Shown: positions 27,811 through 36,990, numbered from the stretch's first letter. The stretch: DNA of 64,000 nucleotides from Sphaerospermopsis kisseleviana NIES-73 (GCF_002368075.1 NZ_AP018314.1:1770925-1834924), one strand, 5' to 3'. The notes: generated by a model not told the origin, from the letters alone. Made by a program: numbers and translations.

Positions 27811-28770
27811 TCAACCGCCCCAGATTTTTTCTAAAACGGTTGCAGGTGCGATATCAGCGGTTTTGCCAGTGGGAGATTTAATGGCGAGGAATTTATCACT
27901 GGTGGGTAATATCTTTCCTGAGTCTGTAGAACCAAGTAGGGCGATAGTATAGGTTTGTACAGCTATAGCTAGTTGTAGGGGCGCACCGCTGAGAGAAAGC
28001 ATTAAACTTGCTCCACCAATTATGGCAGTTAATTTGCCCACATCATCAATGGCAATTACTTTAATACCAGGACAAGATTCCACCAGGGAAGAAACAAATG
28101 TATCATCCTCAGTTTCTTTAATGACCACCACTGGTAAATCTGGCTGTTTGCGTTGACAATCTTGAATAATTTGTTGCCAACTAGCTACAGGATAGCTGGT
28201 ATCAGCACCATTAATTTGGGATAACTTACCAGAACCACCAGAGAGCAAGATGTAACCTGTGTCATTGATACCCAAGCGTTTTTGTTGTTGTTGCGCCCAT
28301 TCAATATCTGGTTTCAGTATATTTACTGCTAACGGTGGGCAAGGTGTCTTAATTCCCAGAGGTTGCAACAAATCATGATACATGGAAGGTATATATTGGG
28401 ATGTATTGGGAGATACAACACTGGTGAGAAAATTTGCACCACTACCTTGGAAGCCAATGCGAGTGGGAATACCAGTCAACCAGAGAAATAAACCGACAAA
28501 CCAACTTTCTCCAGCAGTGATGGCAACATCATATTCGCGATCGCGGATTGTTCCCACCAAGTTACCCCAATCTGCTAAACTATTACGATCCTTGTAATCA
28601 AAGGTCAATACCTCGTGAACTGACTTGCTCACTCGGTAGGCAGCCTTTGACCGGAGTTCCACAACGACATCTATCAAAGCGTCGGGATAGGAACGCTTGA
28701 GATCATCCAATGTGGGGAAAAAAAGAACTTGGTCGCCAATTGAACCAGGTACAAAAGCTACTACTCGCAT
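27811..28770 (-). CDS. Glycosyltransferase family 9 (heptosyltransferase-like)
   Basis: 319 aa with two Rossmann-like halves. N-terminal VAFVPGSIGDQVLFFPTL is the typical GT9 loop; WLTGIPTRIGFQG and ILLSGGSGKLSQ mark the interdomain region; ALLGSTDSGKILP resembles the C-terminal donor-binding part. In cyanobacteria, which lack classical heptose core, these enzymes likely add sugars to O-antigen or exopolysaccharide. No other polysaccharide gene is adjacent. The gene is convergent with CRR6, separated by TAAAATCTAAAATC repeats. Confidence 0.85.
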   Translation of the reverse strand: MRVVAFVPGSIGDQVLFFPTLDDLKRSYPDALIDVVVELRSKAAYRVSKSVHEVLTFDYKDRNSLADWGNLVGTIRDREYDVAITAGESWFVGLFLWLTGIPTRIGFQGSGANFLTSVVSPNTSQYIPSMYHDLLQPLGIKTPCPPLAVNILKPDIEWAQQQQKRLGINDTGYILLSGGSGKLSQINGADTSYPVASWQQIIQDCQRKQPDLPVVVIKETEDDTFVSSLVESCPGIKVIAIDDVGKLTAIIGGASLMLSLSGAPLQLAIAVQTYTIALLGSTDSGKILPTSDKFLAIKSPTGKTADIAPATVLEKIWGG

Positions 28771-28811
28771 AAATAATATATTTATTGAAGCTTATCGTCC
28801 TTATTTTATGT

Positions 28812-29096
28812 GAAATGGGGAATGGTAATTGGTAATGGGTGATTGGTAATTGGTAATGGGTGATTGGTAATTGGTAATTGGTAATTGGTGACTGGTGACT
28901 GGTGACTGGTGATTGGTGACTGGTGACTGGTGACTGGTGACTGGTGACTGGTGACTGGGGAAGAAAATTTTAGATTTTAGATTTTAGATTTTAGATTGGA
29001 GATCACAAAAACAATCCAAAATCCAAAATCCAAAATCCAAAATAAAAAACTCCCGCCTCCTGACTCCTGAACTCCTGACTCCTGCCTCCTGCTATT
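28812..29096. repeat. Dense STRR block upstream of ispD
   Basis: About 285 bp of heptamer repeats in series: GGTAATTGGTAATGG, GGTGACTGGTGACTGG (many units), TTTTAGATTTTAGATT facing AATCCAAAATCCAAAATCC as an inverted pair, and CTCCTGACTCCTGCCTCCTG. Nothing else occupies the spacer between the divergent GT9 and ispD genes, so their promoters must lie in or near the repeats. Confidence 0.9.
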
Positions 29097-29115
29097 TACA
29101 AAATCGAGGAAAGTT

Positions 29116-29814
29116 GTGTATTTATTAATTCCGGCCGCAGGTAGCGGCAAAAGAATGGGTGCTGACCGCAATAAACTGTTATTAAAGGTTCGTTCAAAAA
29201 CTCTGATTGCTTGGACTTTGTTAGCTGCGGAAGCTGCTAGTGCTATCAGTTGGATCGGAATTATTTCCCAACCTCATGACTGGGAGGACTTTAAGGCAAT
29301 TTTGGCTGATTTAAAGCTAACTAAACCTGTGGAGTTTATTCCTGGTGGTGCTACCCGTCAAGAGTCAGTTTATAACGGATTACAGGCATTACCAGGAAAT
29401 GCTGAACAAGTATTAATTCATGATGGGGCGCGATGTTTAGCTACACCGGACTTATTTAATGCTTGTGCAGCAGCTATTCTTCATTGTCCAGGTTTAATTG
29501 CGGCTATACCTGTAAAAGATACAATTAAAGTTGTGGGGGAAAGTGGCATAATTCAAAGTACACCCAGCAGAGAGCAACTTTGGGCGGCGCAAACTCCCCA
29601 AGGATTTGATGTTAAGTTGTTAAAAGAATGTCATGCTGATGGTGTGCGTCAAGGTTGGGAAGTGACAGATGATGCAGCTTTGTTTGAAAAATGCGGGCTT
29701 GAAGTACGGATAGTACCGGGGGAAGAAACGAATTTGAAAGTGACAACTCCTCAAGATTTGGCGATCGCAGAATTTATTCTCAGTAACAGGGAACAGGTAA
29801 CTGGTGATTGGTGA
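29116..29814 (+). CDS. ispD: 2-C-methyl-D-erythritol 4-phosphate cytidylyltransferase
   Basis: Third step of the MEP isoprenoid pathway: MEP plus CTP to CDP-ME. 232 aa. The CTP-binding loop is LIPAAGSGKRMGADRNKLLL (residues 3-22), with GGATRQESVYNGL, HDGARC and PVKDTIK also diagnostic; WAAQTPQGF and TDDAAL complete the fold. The start is GTG at 29116 with GAGGA 7 bases upstream. The last eight residues (REQVTGDW) and the TGA are translated from a GGGAACAGGTAACTGGTGA repeat, replacing whatever natural C-terminus existed. Confidence 0.93.
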   Translation: MYLLIPAAGSGKRMGADRNKLLLKVRSKTLIAWTLLAAEAASAISWIGIISQPHDWEDFKAILADLKLTKPVEFIPGGATRQESVYNGLQALPGNAEQVLIHDGARCLATPDLFNACAAAILHCPGLIAAIPVKDTIKVVGESGIIQSTPSREQLWAAQTPQGFDVKLLKECHADGVRQGWEVTDDAALFEKCGLEVRIVPGEETNLKVTTPQDLAIAEFILSNREQVTGDW

Positions 29815-29950
29815 CAGTGAAGAAAGGAAGCGGAGCAGGGGAGGAAAATTAAAAGTCATGCATTCAAAAGTCAAAAAACAGAGAATAGGGAATAGGGAAT
29901 AGGAAAAGGCAAAAGTTACAATTTTCATTTCTCCTAACTCCTGACTCCTA

Positions 29951-30022
29951 TACGGGCGAAGCATTCGGAAAATAAACTGTGATAAAAATTGATAATTTAT
30001 CGCCCGAATGCTTCGCCCCTAC
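29951..30022 (+). repeat. GCGAAGCATTCGG palindromic repeat, copy 3
   Basis: TACGGGCGAAGCATTCGG at the left and CCGAATGCTTCGCCCCTAC at the right, with a 30-odd base interior nearly identical to copy 1. It lies 28 bp upstream of the scpB start codon, so it is in the scpB 5' region. Confidence 0.8.
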
Positions 30023-30049
30023 GACTCCTGAATTCCTGAACTTTTAAAT

Positions 30050-30592
30050 ATGTCCAAGAAGAATATAGCCATAGCAATCAAAATAGAAGCGATTTTGTAT
30101 TTAAAGGGTAAACCCTTATCTGTGAGTGAAATTGCCGAGCATGCTGGGTGCGATCGCCATACAGCGGAAGAAGGGATAATTGAACTGATGGATAATTATG
30201 CCCGTCGAGATAGTGCGCTAGAAGTTGTGGAAACTGCAAATGGTTATAGTTTGCAACTGCGGTCAGATTTTCATGATTTAGTACAGACTTTGATCCCTGT
30301 GGAGTTGGGTGTGGGGGCTTTACGCACTTTAGCGGCGATCGCTCTCAACAGTCCTATCCTCCAAAGTGAGTTAATAGAACTGCGGGGTTCAGGTGTATAT
30401 CAGCACGTTCCTGAACTGGTAGAATTAGGATTTGTGCGTAAACGACGAGATAATGAATCCAGGTCATATTCATTACAAGTTACCCCGAAGTTTCACCAAT
30501 ATTTCCAAATTGATCAACTTCCTGAAGTTATGCCCAATGTAGAGAAAGAACAACAATTAGAACTAGAGTTAGATGGGACTGGTGATAGGTGA
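30050..30592 (+). CDS. scpB: Segregation and condensation protein B
   Basis: Non-SMC subunit of the condensin-like SMC-ScpAB complex. 180 aa with two winged-helix domains: IAIKIEAILYLKGKPLSVSEIAEHA near the N-terminus and VELGVGALRTLAAIALNSPI with the RGSGVYQHVPELVELGFVRKRR segment in the second. No scpA is adjacent. The C-terminal DGTGDR plus stop comes from a GGTGATAGGTGACTGGGG repeat. ATG at 30050. Confidence 0.9.
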   Translation: MSKKNIAIAIKIEAILYLKGKPLSVSEIAEHAGCDRHTAEEGIIELMDNYARRDSALEVVETANGYSLQLRSDFHDLVQTLIPVELGVGALRTLAAIALNSPILQSELIELRGSGVYQHVPELVELGFVRKRRDNESRSYSLQVTPKFHQYFQIDQLPEVMPNVEKEQQLELELDGTGDR

Positions 30593-30749
30593 CTGGGGAC
30601 TGGGGACTGGTGATTGGGTAAAAAGAACTAATGACTAATGACTAACGACTAATGACCAATGACCAATGACTGATGACCATTGAATAAATGCGCTAGGCTG
30701 GTGATATGGTTTAAAGTAGAATTAGCAACTAAGCTAAGAAGAATTGCCA

Positions 30750-31094
30750 ATGGTGTTTGATCCTGATTTTTTGAATGACAACTCTGAGGAACACACTAAT
30801 CAGCTTCTGAACGAACACTTGGGGGAAAATCCGAATCAGTTATTGAAATATTTACAGCATCAATCTCCCGACGTTCTAGCCCGTGTAGCCCAGTCTGCCA
30901 GCCCAGAAATTAAACAAATCATTTCCCAGAATGTCCAAGGACTGGTAGGAATGCTCCCAGGAGAGAGTTTTAATGTGCAAGTTACTACAGACCGAGATAA
31001 TTTAGCGGGTTTATTAGCCTCAGCAATGATGACTGGTTATTTTTTGCGCCAGATGGAACAAAGAATGCAATTAGAGCATTTGTCTAATCAATAG
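30750..31094 (+). CDS. DUF760 domain protein
   Basis: 114 aa, soluble, helical. The core NQLLKYLQHQSPDVLARVAQ...GLVGMLPGESFNVQVTTDR...LAGLLASAMMTGYFLRQMEQRM matches DUF760, a family of cyanobacteria and plastids of unknown function. ATG at 30750 was chosen over the in-frame TTG two codons before. Preceded by an AATGACTAATGACTAACGAC repeat block (about 30626-30680) that separates it from scpB. Confidence 0.82.
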   Translation: MVFDPDFLNDNSEEHTNQLLNEHLGENPNQLLKYLQHQSPDVLARVAQSASPEIKQIISQNVQGLVGMLPGESFNVQVTTDRDNLAGLLASAMMTGYFLRQMEQRMQLEHLSNQ

Positions 31095-31134
31095 TTCCGA
31101 GTACAGACGTGATCAACTACGCCTGTACTAATAA

Positions 31135-32337
31135 CTAATTTTGGGGATCAGTTCCTGAGCGTATTTCAAAAGTTTGAGTTTTGCCATTACGGTTAACTTC
31201 AATTTTGAAAATGTCTCCGACTTGACTCGAATCAATAATTTTCTGCAATTGGGCTGTAATTTTCACCGGTTTACCGTTGATTTTTTGAATCACGTCCCCA
31301 GGGAGCAGTCCTCCCTCCTCTGCCGGTGAATTTTTGAGAACTTTCTTAATCACAATCCCAACATCTGGCTGAATGTTGAGTGTATTGTCTTGATTCAATT
31401 GCTGTTTTTTGGTCGGTGAAAGGTCTACCATTTCAATGCCCAAAAAAGGGTGATCTGCTTTTCCTTTGGTAAATAGTTCATGAGCTATGCGGGCGGCGGT
31501 TTCAATGGGAATAGCAAAACCCAGTCCTTGAGCATCGGCGCGAATGGCAGTATTAACGCCGATGACTTCACCTTGGGCATTTAAAAGCGGTCCACCGGAA
31601 TTACCAGGGTTAATTGCCGCATCGGTTTGGATAAAGCTAACCCGTTTATTGGGAACTCCTACTTGGGCGCTGGTGCGGTCGGTGGCGCTGATGATGCCAA
31701 TTGTGACAGTATTATCTAAACCTAAAGGATTGCCAATTGCGATCGCCCACTGACCAGGAATTAAATTTTGTGAATTACCTAATTTCACGGTAGGCAATTT
31801 ATCCGCAGGAATTTTGACTACTGCTACATCGGTGACAGTATCAACTCCCACTACCTTACCTTCAAAAGTTCTACCATCTTTGAGGGTGACTAATACTGTA
31901 TCTGTTTGGGCGACCACGTGAGCATTTGTTAATAATTGACCATTCTCGCTAAGTATAAACCCTGAGCCGGTACCGCGTTCAATTCGTTCTTGGGGAATTG
32001 GTTCTTCATCTTCGCCAAAAAAACGCCGCCACATTGGATTTTTCAAAGCGTCAAAAATTGGATTTACTACTTTACGAGTAGCATTAATTCGCACAACCGC
32101 AGGACCAACTCTCTGTACAGCAGCAGCAATAAAATTTACATTATCGCCACCAGCAGAATTAGGCAAGCCCTGAGAAGGATAGGTAATCACAGATTCTGAA
32201 GGTAAAGCCGCTGTAACATTTTTCAACTCTTGAAACGAACCATTGCTGGGAAAAAATCGACTACCAAGTATACCCAGACTACTGCCCATAGCCACTAAAG
32301 ACAGATAAACGGCTAATTGCTTCACAGATAACTTCAT
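31135..32337 (-). CDS. HtrA/Deg-family serine protease with PDZ domain
   Basis: 400 aa, periplasmic or membrane-anchored protein-quality protease (HhoA/HhoB/HtrA group). Residues 6-28 form a signal/anchor. Trypsin-like domain with catalytic His140 (LLTNAHVV), Asp170 (VTDVAVVKI) and Ser247 (NPGNSGGPL). One C-terminal PDZ domain at about 295-390 (GIVIKKVLKNSPAEEGGLLPGDVI). The cyanobacterial paralogues cannot be separated safely by eye. Upstream TTAATTAATTAATT run lies next to the start. Confidence 0.92.
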   Translation of the reverse strand: MKLSVKQLAVYLSLVAMGSSLGILGSRFFPSNGSFQELKNVTAALPSESVITYPSQGLPNSAGGDNVNFIAAAVQRVGPAVVRINATRKVVNPIFDALKNPMWRRFFGEDEEPIPQERIERGTGSGFILSENGQLLTNAHVVAQTDTVLVTLKDGRTFEGKVVGVDTVTDVAVVKIPADKLPTVKLGNSQNLIPGQWAIAIGNPLGLDNTVTIGIISATDRTSAQVGVPNKRVSFIQTDAAINPGNSGGPLLNAQGEVIGVNTAIRADAQGLGFAIPIETAARIAHELFTKGKADHPFLGIEMVDLSPTKKQQLNQDNTLNIQPDVGIVIKKVLKNSPAEEGGLLPGDVIQKINGKPVKITAQLQKIIDSSQVGDIFKIEVNRNGKTQTFEIRSGTDPQN

Positions 32338-32392
32338 ATTAAATTAATTAATTAATTAAGAATAATTGCGATCATAGTCAGACAGTTACTAA

Positions 32393-32421
32393 TTGACACT
32401 CCCCCGACTAGAAGTCGGGGG
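32393..32421 (-). ncRNA. IS605-type right end / omega-RNA 3' hairpin of the TnpB element
   Basis: Downstream of tnpB on its coding strand: GAATCCCCCGACTTCTAGTC, continuing GGGGG, then GTGTCAA, i.e. a perfect hairpin (32401-32421) ending in a terminal GTGTCAA (32393-32399). In TnpB systems the RNA covering the end of tnpB and the element right end is the omega-RNA, with the guide taken from the flanking DNA. The related relic at 61493-61617 has the same layout. Confidence 0.6.
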
Positions 32422-32430
32422 ATTCTTGGT

Positions 32431-33666
32431 TCACTGAGTCAACTTACCTGAACTTGTCGCCAAATCCAAACAGAGGTCGTTCTCTCCCCAAGCGTTAGTT
32501 CCGGTGTGTCCCACCGTACTTAATCCTTTGGCTAAAATATTCAGTGCGGCATTCTCATCTCGGTCTAAAACAGTTCCACAGTGGCAACATTCATGAGTTC
32601 TTGTTGACAAAGTTTTGACAACAGTTTTCCCACAACTAGAACAGTTTTGACTTGTCCAGTGTGGTGGTACAGCAATAGTTATCTTGCCATACACTTTGCC
32701 GAAATATTCAAGCCAACACCGGAATTGATACCAAGAAGCATCACTAATACTTTTGGCTAATTTATGGTTTTTAACCATATTCTGCATTTGCAAGTCTTCA
32801 TAAACAACCACGTCGTTAGACTGGATTACGCACCTTGCCAACTTCACAGCAAAGTCTTTGCGCTGTCTACTAACTTTCAAGTGCTTTCTGGCTAGTTTAT
32901 TCTTAGCTTTTTTGTAATTATTGGATTGGGGTTTGCCTTTCCTAAACTTTTTAGAAACCCGTTTTTGTAGGCGTTTTAATCCTCTCTCTGATTTCTTGAA
33001 AAATCTAGGGTTTTCTATCTTATCTCCATTGGAATCAGCATAGAAATGGTTTAAGGCAACGTCTAAAGCAATAACCTTTTTACTTGGTGTTAATTTAATT
33101 TCTCGGTCAACAGCAATGCAAAATTGGGCATAATACCCATCTGCGCGTTTTACTAATCGGACACGCTTAATGTCTTTAATTTGGTAGAAATGCAGATCAT
33201 AAGTTCCTACTAATTTTAATTTTCCAATTCCAAACCCATCAGTCAAAGTTAGGTATTTTCTATCTGCTGATAACTTCCATCCTGTAGTTTTGTACTCTAC
33301 AGAATGTCCGCGTTTTTTAAATTTTGGAAAACCCTGACTTCGACTACGCCCTTCGGCTACGCTCAGGACAGGCTCAGTACAAGTTTTGCCTGGGACTTTT
33401 TTCTTGCAGTTGCTATAAAACCGACATATTGCAGCCCAAGCCCTATCTGCTGATGCCTGTCTTGCCATTGAGTTAAGTTTACCTGCCCACTCAAAGTTTG
33501 CAGCCAGTTCTTTGCAGTATGCGCTCAGGTCGTATTTACCGAGTTTTTGGTTGTCCATCCAGTAGCGAATACAAGAATTACGAACAAACAAAGCAGTTCT
33601 GATTGCTTCATCAATCAGATTTAACTGCTGCTGTTTACCCTTTAACTTGAACTCGTATACTAACAT
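32431..33666 (-). CDS. tnpB: TnpB, RNA-guided nuclease of an IS200/IS605-type (IS1341-like) element
   Basis: 411 aa. RuvC-like catalytic residues Asp202 (IALDVALNHF), Glu290 (VVYEDLQ) and the Asp of LDRDENAALN are all present, and the zinc ribbon CSSCG...CCHCG sits between the last two. The N-terminal helix-turn-helix part is complete. No tnpA is nearby, so transposition would need one in trans. A 17-codon segment (residues 95-111, including EPVLSVAEGRS) interrupts the usual PGK-GFPKFKKRG junction; it is a dispersed repeat inserted in frame (33334-33384). All catalytic motifs survive, so nuclease activity is possible. Confidence 0.9.
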   Translation of the reverse strand: MLVYEFKLKGKQQQLNLIDEAIRTALFVRNSCIRYWMDNQKLGKYDLSAYCKELAANFEWAGKLNSMARQASADRAWAAICRFYSNCKKKVPGKTCTEPVLSVAEGRSRSQGFPKFKKRGHSVEYKTTGWKLSADRKYLTLTDGFGIGKLKLVGTYDLHFYQIKDIKRVRLVKRADGYYAQFCIAVDREIKLTPSKKVIALDVALNHFYADSNGDKIENPRFFKKSERGLKRLQKRVSKKFRKGKPQSNNYKKAKNKLARKHLKVSRQRKDFAVKLARCVIQSNDVVVYEDLQMQNMVKNHKLAKSISDASWYQFRCWLEYFGKVYGKITIAVPPHWTSQNCSSCGKTVVKTLSTRTHECCHCGTVLDRDENAALNILAKGLSTVGHTGTNAWGENDLCLDLATSSGKLTQ

Positions 33667-34062
33667 AGACGACTATTATATTACGCCATAAATTATAGCG
33701 TAAACAAAAAGCGAGTGCAAGATGCCACTGCGACTAAAGTCGCTTGAGTCGTTTTTCATCCCACCCCTAAAGGACGTAAAAACCTGAACACTTTTTGGAT
33801 TTTCAGGCTTTTACTGGTAGGCTTTCAAACTTCCCACTATTTCTTGTAAATGATCAGTGAAAAGATTAGTTAACAGAAATTGAATAATTAATACATTATT
33901 TGGGATCATCTTCAGTTTTCGGATTTTGGATTTTGGATTGACTCTGGGGTTAAGTTTGAGGACTCATACCATGAAAGAATTATCAGTCAAACAAAAAAAA
34001 TGATCCCATCTTGAAAATTCCCCAACTAAAATCTAGAATTAGCTATTTCTTTCTTAGTTGAC
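33667..34062. other. TnpB element left side and M23-peptidase upstream region
   Basis: Next to tnpB the sequence forms two hairpins, CGCCATAAATTATAGCG (33684-33700) and GCGACTAAAGTCGC (about 33738-33751), candidates for the subterminal left-end structures of the IS605-type element. CCTGAA...TTCAGG (about 33782-33810) is a weaker one. A TTTTGGATTTTGGATT repeat is at about 33921-33938. No protein gene. Confidence 0.45.
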
Positions 34063-34956
34063 ATGACTTTTCGCTATCGTCCAATGTTTCTCTGTAGCTT
34101 AATTAGCACCTTGGGGCTAATTTCCACAATGCTACAACTGCAAAGCGCGAATGCAGTACCAAGTTGTCCAACTCCAGCCTTATCGAGAATTCAAAAACAT
34201 CAAGTTACTGGTGGTGAGACTTTAGATAGCATAGCCGAGCGATATAAACTCATGCCAGAAACAATTATTAACATGAATCCCTTTGTTAATAACGGTACTG
34301 TGACACCTGGTAATCAATTGCAAATTCCCCCCTTTGATGGAATTGTGGTACAAGTTCCCAGTGGTCAAAATTGGAGACAAGTGGCAGCAAATTACAAAGT
34401 TCGTCCAGATACATTGTTTGAAATTAATGGTTGTCAACAAAACCCCAGAGTTGTTTTTGTTCCTGTTTTACCAGGAATAAGAGAAAGACAAAATCGGATA
34501 ATTGCTAGTTCTCCTGTAGCAAATACACCAACTTTACCATCGGCAAGTATAACCGGATATCCTTTAGCTAATTCTACAACTGTAGCTTTACCTTATGGGT
34601 GGCAAATTCATCCGATTACAGGTAAAGTTTTTTTTCATAGTGGTGTAGATTTAGTAGCAGAAGTAGGTACACCTGTGCAAGCGATCGCTCCTGGTGTTGT
34701 AGTCTTTGCTAAAGATCAAGCCAGCTACGGAAAATTAGTAATTATTAATCATGCAGGTGGACTACAAACTCGTTACGCTCAATTAGAAACAATACAAGTT
34801 AAGCTGGGACAAAATGTCAAACCCGGTGACATATTAGGAACTGTTGGTGCTACAGGTCAACCAACTTCTAGAGAACCACATTTACATTTTGAAATTCGTG
34901 CTAATGAACCCCTTGGTTGGACTGCAAAAGATCCAAAAGAATATTTAACTAGGTGA
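34063..34956 (+). CDS. M23 family metallopeptidase with two LysM-like domains
   Basis: 297 aa, exported murein hydrolase or regulator. Signal peptide over residues 1-31 (ending SANA-VP). Two LysM-type repeats follow (HQVTGGETLDSIAERYKLMP and VQVPSGQNWRQVAANYKVRP). The LytM/M23 domain occupies about 185-297 with zinc ligands in HSGVDLVA (His, Asp) and HLHFEIR. The first catalytic HxxxD and HxH pair are intact, so it is probably active. The TGA stop is the first TGA of a long GGTGACTGG array. Confidence 0.92.
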   Translation: MTFRYRPMFLCSLISTLGLISTMLQLQSANAVPSCPTPALSRIQKHQVTGGETLDSIAERYKLMPETIINMNPFVNNGTVTPGNQLQIPPFDGIVVQVPSGQNWRQVAANYKVRPDTLFEINGCQQNPRVVFVPVLPGIRERQNRIIASSPVANTPTLPSASITGYPLANSTTVALPYGWQIHPITGKVFFHSGVDLVAEVGTPVQAIAPGVVVFAKDQASYGKLVIINHAGGLQTRYAQLETIQVKLGQNVKPGDILGTVGATGQPTSREPHLHFEIRANEPLGWTAKDPKEYLTR

Positions 34957-35105
34957 CTGGTGACTGGTGACTGGTGACTGGTGACTGGTGACTGGGGACT
35001 GGTGACTGGTGACTGGTGACTGGGTAATCAATTTTATGTTTCCCAATCAACTATTAACTATCAACTGTCAACTATCAACTATCAACTATCAACTATCAAC
35101 TATCA
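34952..35105. repeat. GGTGACT and AACTATC heptamer arrays
   Basis: About ten GGTGACT/GGGGACT units (34952-35023), then AACTATC units (about 35046-35105). The arrays fill the space between the convergent M23 peptidase and isochorismatase-like genes and overlap the ends of both. Confidence 0.9.
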
Positions 35106-36127
35106 CCAATTACCCATTCTGTTGATTTAATAATGTGCATTCCTGCTGCTGCAAATCTGTCAAATGCTATGTTAGCTTGTTCTGTGTAGTCAACAACATC
35201 GGAAACAACAACAGGAGATGTGCAATCTTCTAACAGATAGATTTTATTTGTCAGGGTGCTATCTACCTGTTGAATTTCTGTTAATAAATCATCAATTGTC
35301 CACGCAACACAATGACTCTTAGCTTGTCCACCAATAATCACTGCATCATATTCTAAAAGTTGTTTAATCAAGCTTGTGTTTTTTTTGGCAATTGGTTTTT
35401 CATCAAATCCTGTTAAAACTTCTGGACATAAAATAGAATAATTTTCTGTTAAAGCATTTTCCCCCTTTAATTCAAATTGGGATTGACTTTGACGAGCAAT
35501 ACTATGATAAAATATTGCTTCTTCCACTGCGGAAACTAAAGCATGACCAATTCCTCCTAACATGGAATGATAAGGCCAAATTGTCAGGGGATATTTACCA
35601 TCTTGACTGAGTTGTTTAACATAGTGAAAAGCTTGTTTTTTCAGAAGTTCATAATCTCCATTAGTCACACTATGAGCAACTGCTGGGTTAACTTGCCAAA
35701 TCCCTTTTTCAATATCCGATAAAGTGATATTAGTTTCTGCTGGTGTGGGGTGTTTTCCATCGGCATTGATCCAAAAAATCGGATGGAAAATTTGCATTGC
35801 TGTGTGAGTATCTAAGGTGGGGATAATTTTGGTAATTCTTCCCAAGTTACGATAAATAAATTCACACAATCTTTTGTTATCATCAACAGCAGCAGTTCCG
35901 CTTTGTCCACCTACATATAATTCAAATTCTGGAATACAAAAGGTGTTTTGGACATCTATTAATAATAGACAAATGCGGTTTTTATCGGTTGCTGCTGGGG
36001 GAATGTTATATTGTGTAATCCATGTTTCTGCTACTGCTGCCAATTGTTGATAAGGTACGCGGTATATTTCCCCGACTTTGTTAGGGTGGAAGTGAGGAGG
36101 AATCGGAAATTGGTTTGGTTGTGTCAT
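35096..36127 (-). CDS. Isochorismatase-like cysteine hydrolase family protein
   Basis: 343 aa from the ATG at 36127. The isochorismatase/nicotinamidase fold is visible: CLLLIDVQNTFC (catalytic Asp), and IIGGQAKSHCVAWTIDDLL with the nucleophilic Cys near the C-terminus. It is longer than nicotinamidases (about 200 aa), with extra segments in the middle, so the substrate is unclear. The frame is open to 36202, but the additional 25 residues are basic/hydrophobic and not family-like; neither start has a strong Shine-Dalgarno. The C-terminus lies in the AACTATC repeat array. Confidence 0.75.
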   Translation of the reverse strand: MTQPNQFPIPPHFHPNKVGEIYRVPYQQLAAVAETWITQYNIPPAATDKNRICLLLIDVQNTFCIPEFELYVGGQSGTAAVDDNKRLCEFIYRNLGRITKIIPTLDTHTAMQIFHPIFWINADGKHPTPAETNITLSDIEKGIWQVNPAVAHSVTNGDYELLKKQAFHYVKQLSQDGKYPLTIWPYHSMLGGIGHALVSAVEEAIFYHSIARQSQSQFELKGENALTENYSILCPEVLTGFDEKPIAKKNTSLIKQLLEYDAVIIGGQAKSHCVAWTIDDLLTEIQQVDSTLTNKIYLLEDCTSPVVVSDVVDYTEQANIAFDRFAAAGMHIIKSTEWVIGDS

Positions 36128-36202
36128 GGGTTTATTTAATCTTTTTCTCTTTACAGCTATTTTCAGGTAAATGAACCACACTTTGATCAAGATTTCGCGC
36201 AA

Positions 36203-36990
36203 AGGCGCAAAGTTAGAATTAATCTCGTTTTTTCAAAGTTCGTATATTTTGAGCATTGATAAATCTCTACACTATATAAAAGCAGACTGCAAAAAAGCTG
36301 ATTTTAACCTTTTTTGTTAATTAAGTGATAAGTTAAAATTATATTAATGTTATCAATTGTTTAAATATTCCTAACTTTAAAAATTCCCTCTCTATATTTT
36401 CTTAATATTTAATTGAGAATTATTTTTATTTATCCACGAGCTTGCAATACTTTCAGCGATTTGCTATAATTCTTTAAAATTTCATAATCTAGGCTTAGTA
36501 TATTTTTTAATAAAACCAAAGTTTAGAAATAGCCAAAACTCTTGATTTTACGTTATTTGAGAAATAGTCAAAATTTGCATAGAGAAAAAAGCGGTGATTT
36601 CGTAAACTTTTTTTCGGGTGAAATGAGAGGTTGATCCATGTCTTGTAAAAGGGTGGGTTGACAAAATAGCAGTTTTATGTATTAGGGGTGAGTGAGAGTC
36701 AAGATCAACAGTGGGAAGCGATCGATACCCAGATCCCCGATTTCTTGAAGAAGTCGGGGATCTATTCGCTCTTTTTATTAATAATTCAAAAATCATAATT
36801 CATAGATTATAAATGGCTAATTTTTTGGATCTGTAATTTATTGATAAAAACAGATATCTTGGTTTGAGGGTTGAAACCAAATTAAGGTAATTAGAAAATT
36901 GAAACAGGTAAGGAAGTAGAGAAATAAATGTAAGATAATTCAAGATAATTCAATATTTCTCTATTTCTCTACCTCTGTTTTTTTCTACTA
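36203..36990. other. Long AT-rich spacer with one GATCCCCGA palindrome
   Basis: 788 bp without a credible gene. The start contains CGCGCAAAGGCGCAAAG-type sequence. AGATCCCCGATTTCTTGAAG continues into AAGTCGGGGATCT at about 36731-36763, a long near-perfect hairpin of the same family as 8476-8540. The remainder is AT-rich and unremarkable. Confidence 0.45.

Noticed and set aside
28812-29096. Regularly spaced repeats that could suggest a CRISPR array
   Set aside because: Units are contiguous heptamers without unique spacers; no cas gene in the window.
36548-36796. 82-codon minus-strand reading frame
   Set aside because: It translates a GATCCCCGA palindromic repeat and flanking AT-rich DNA; composition is not gene-like.
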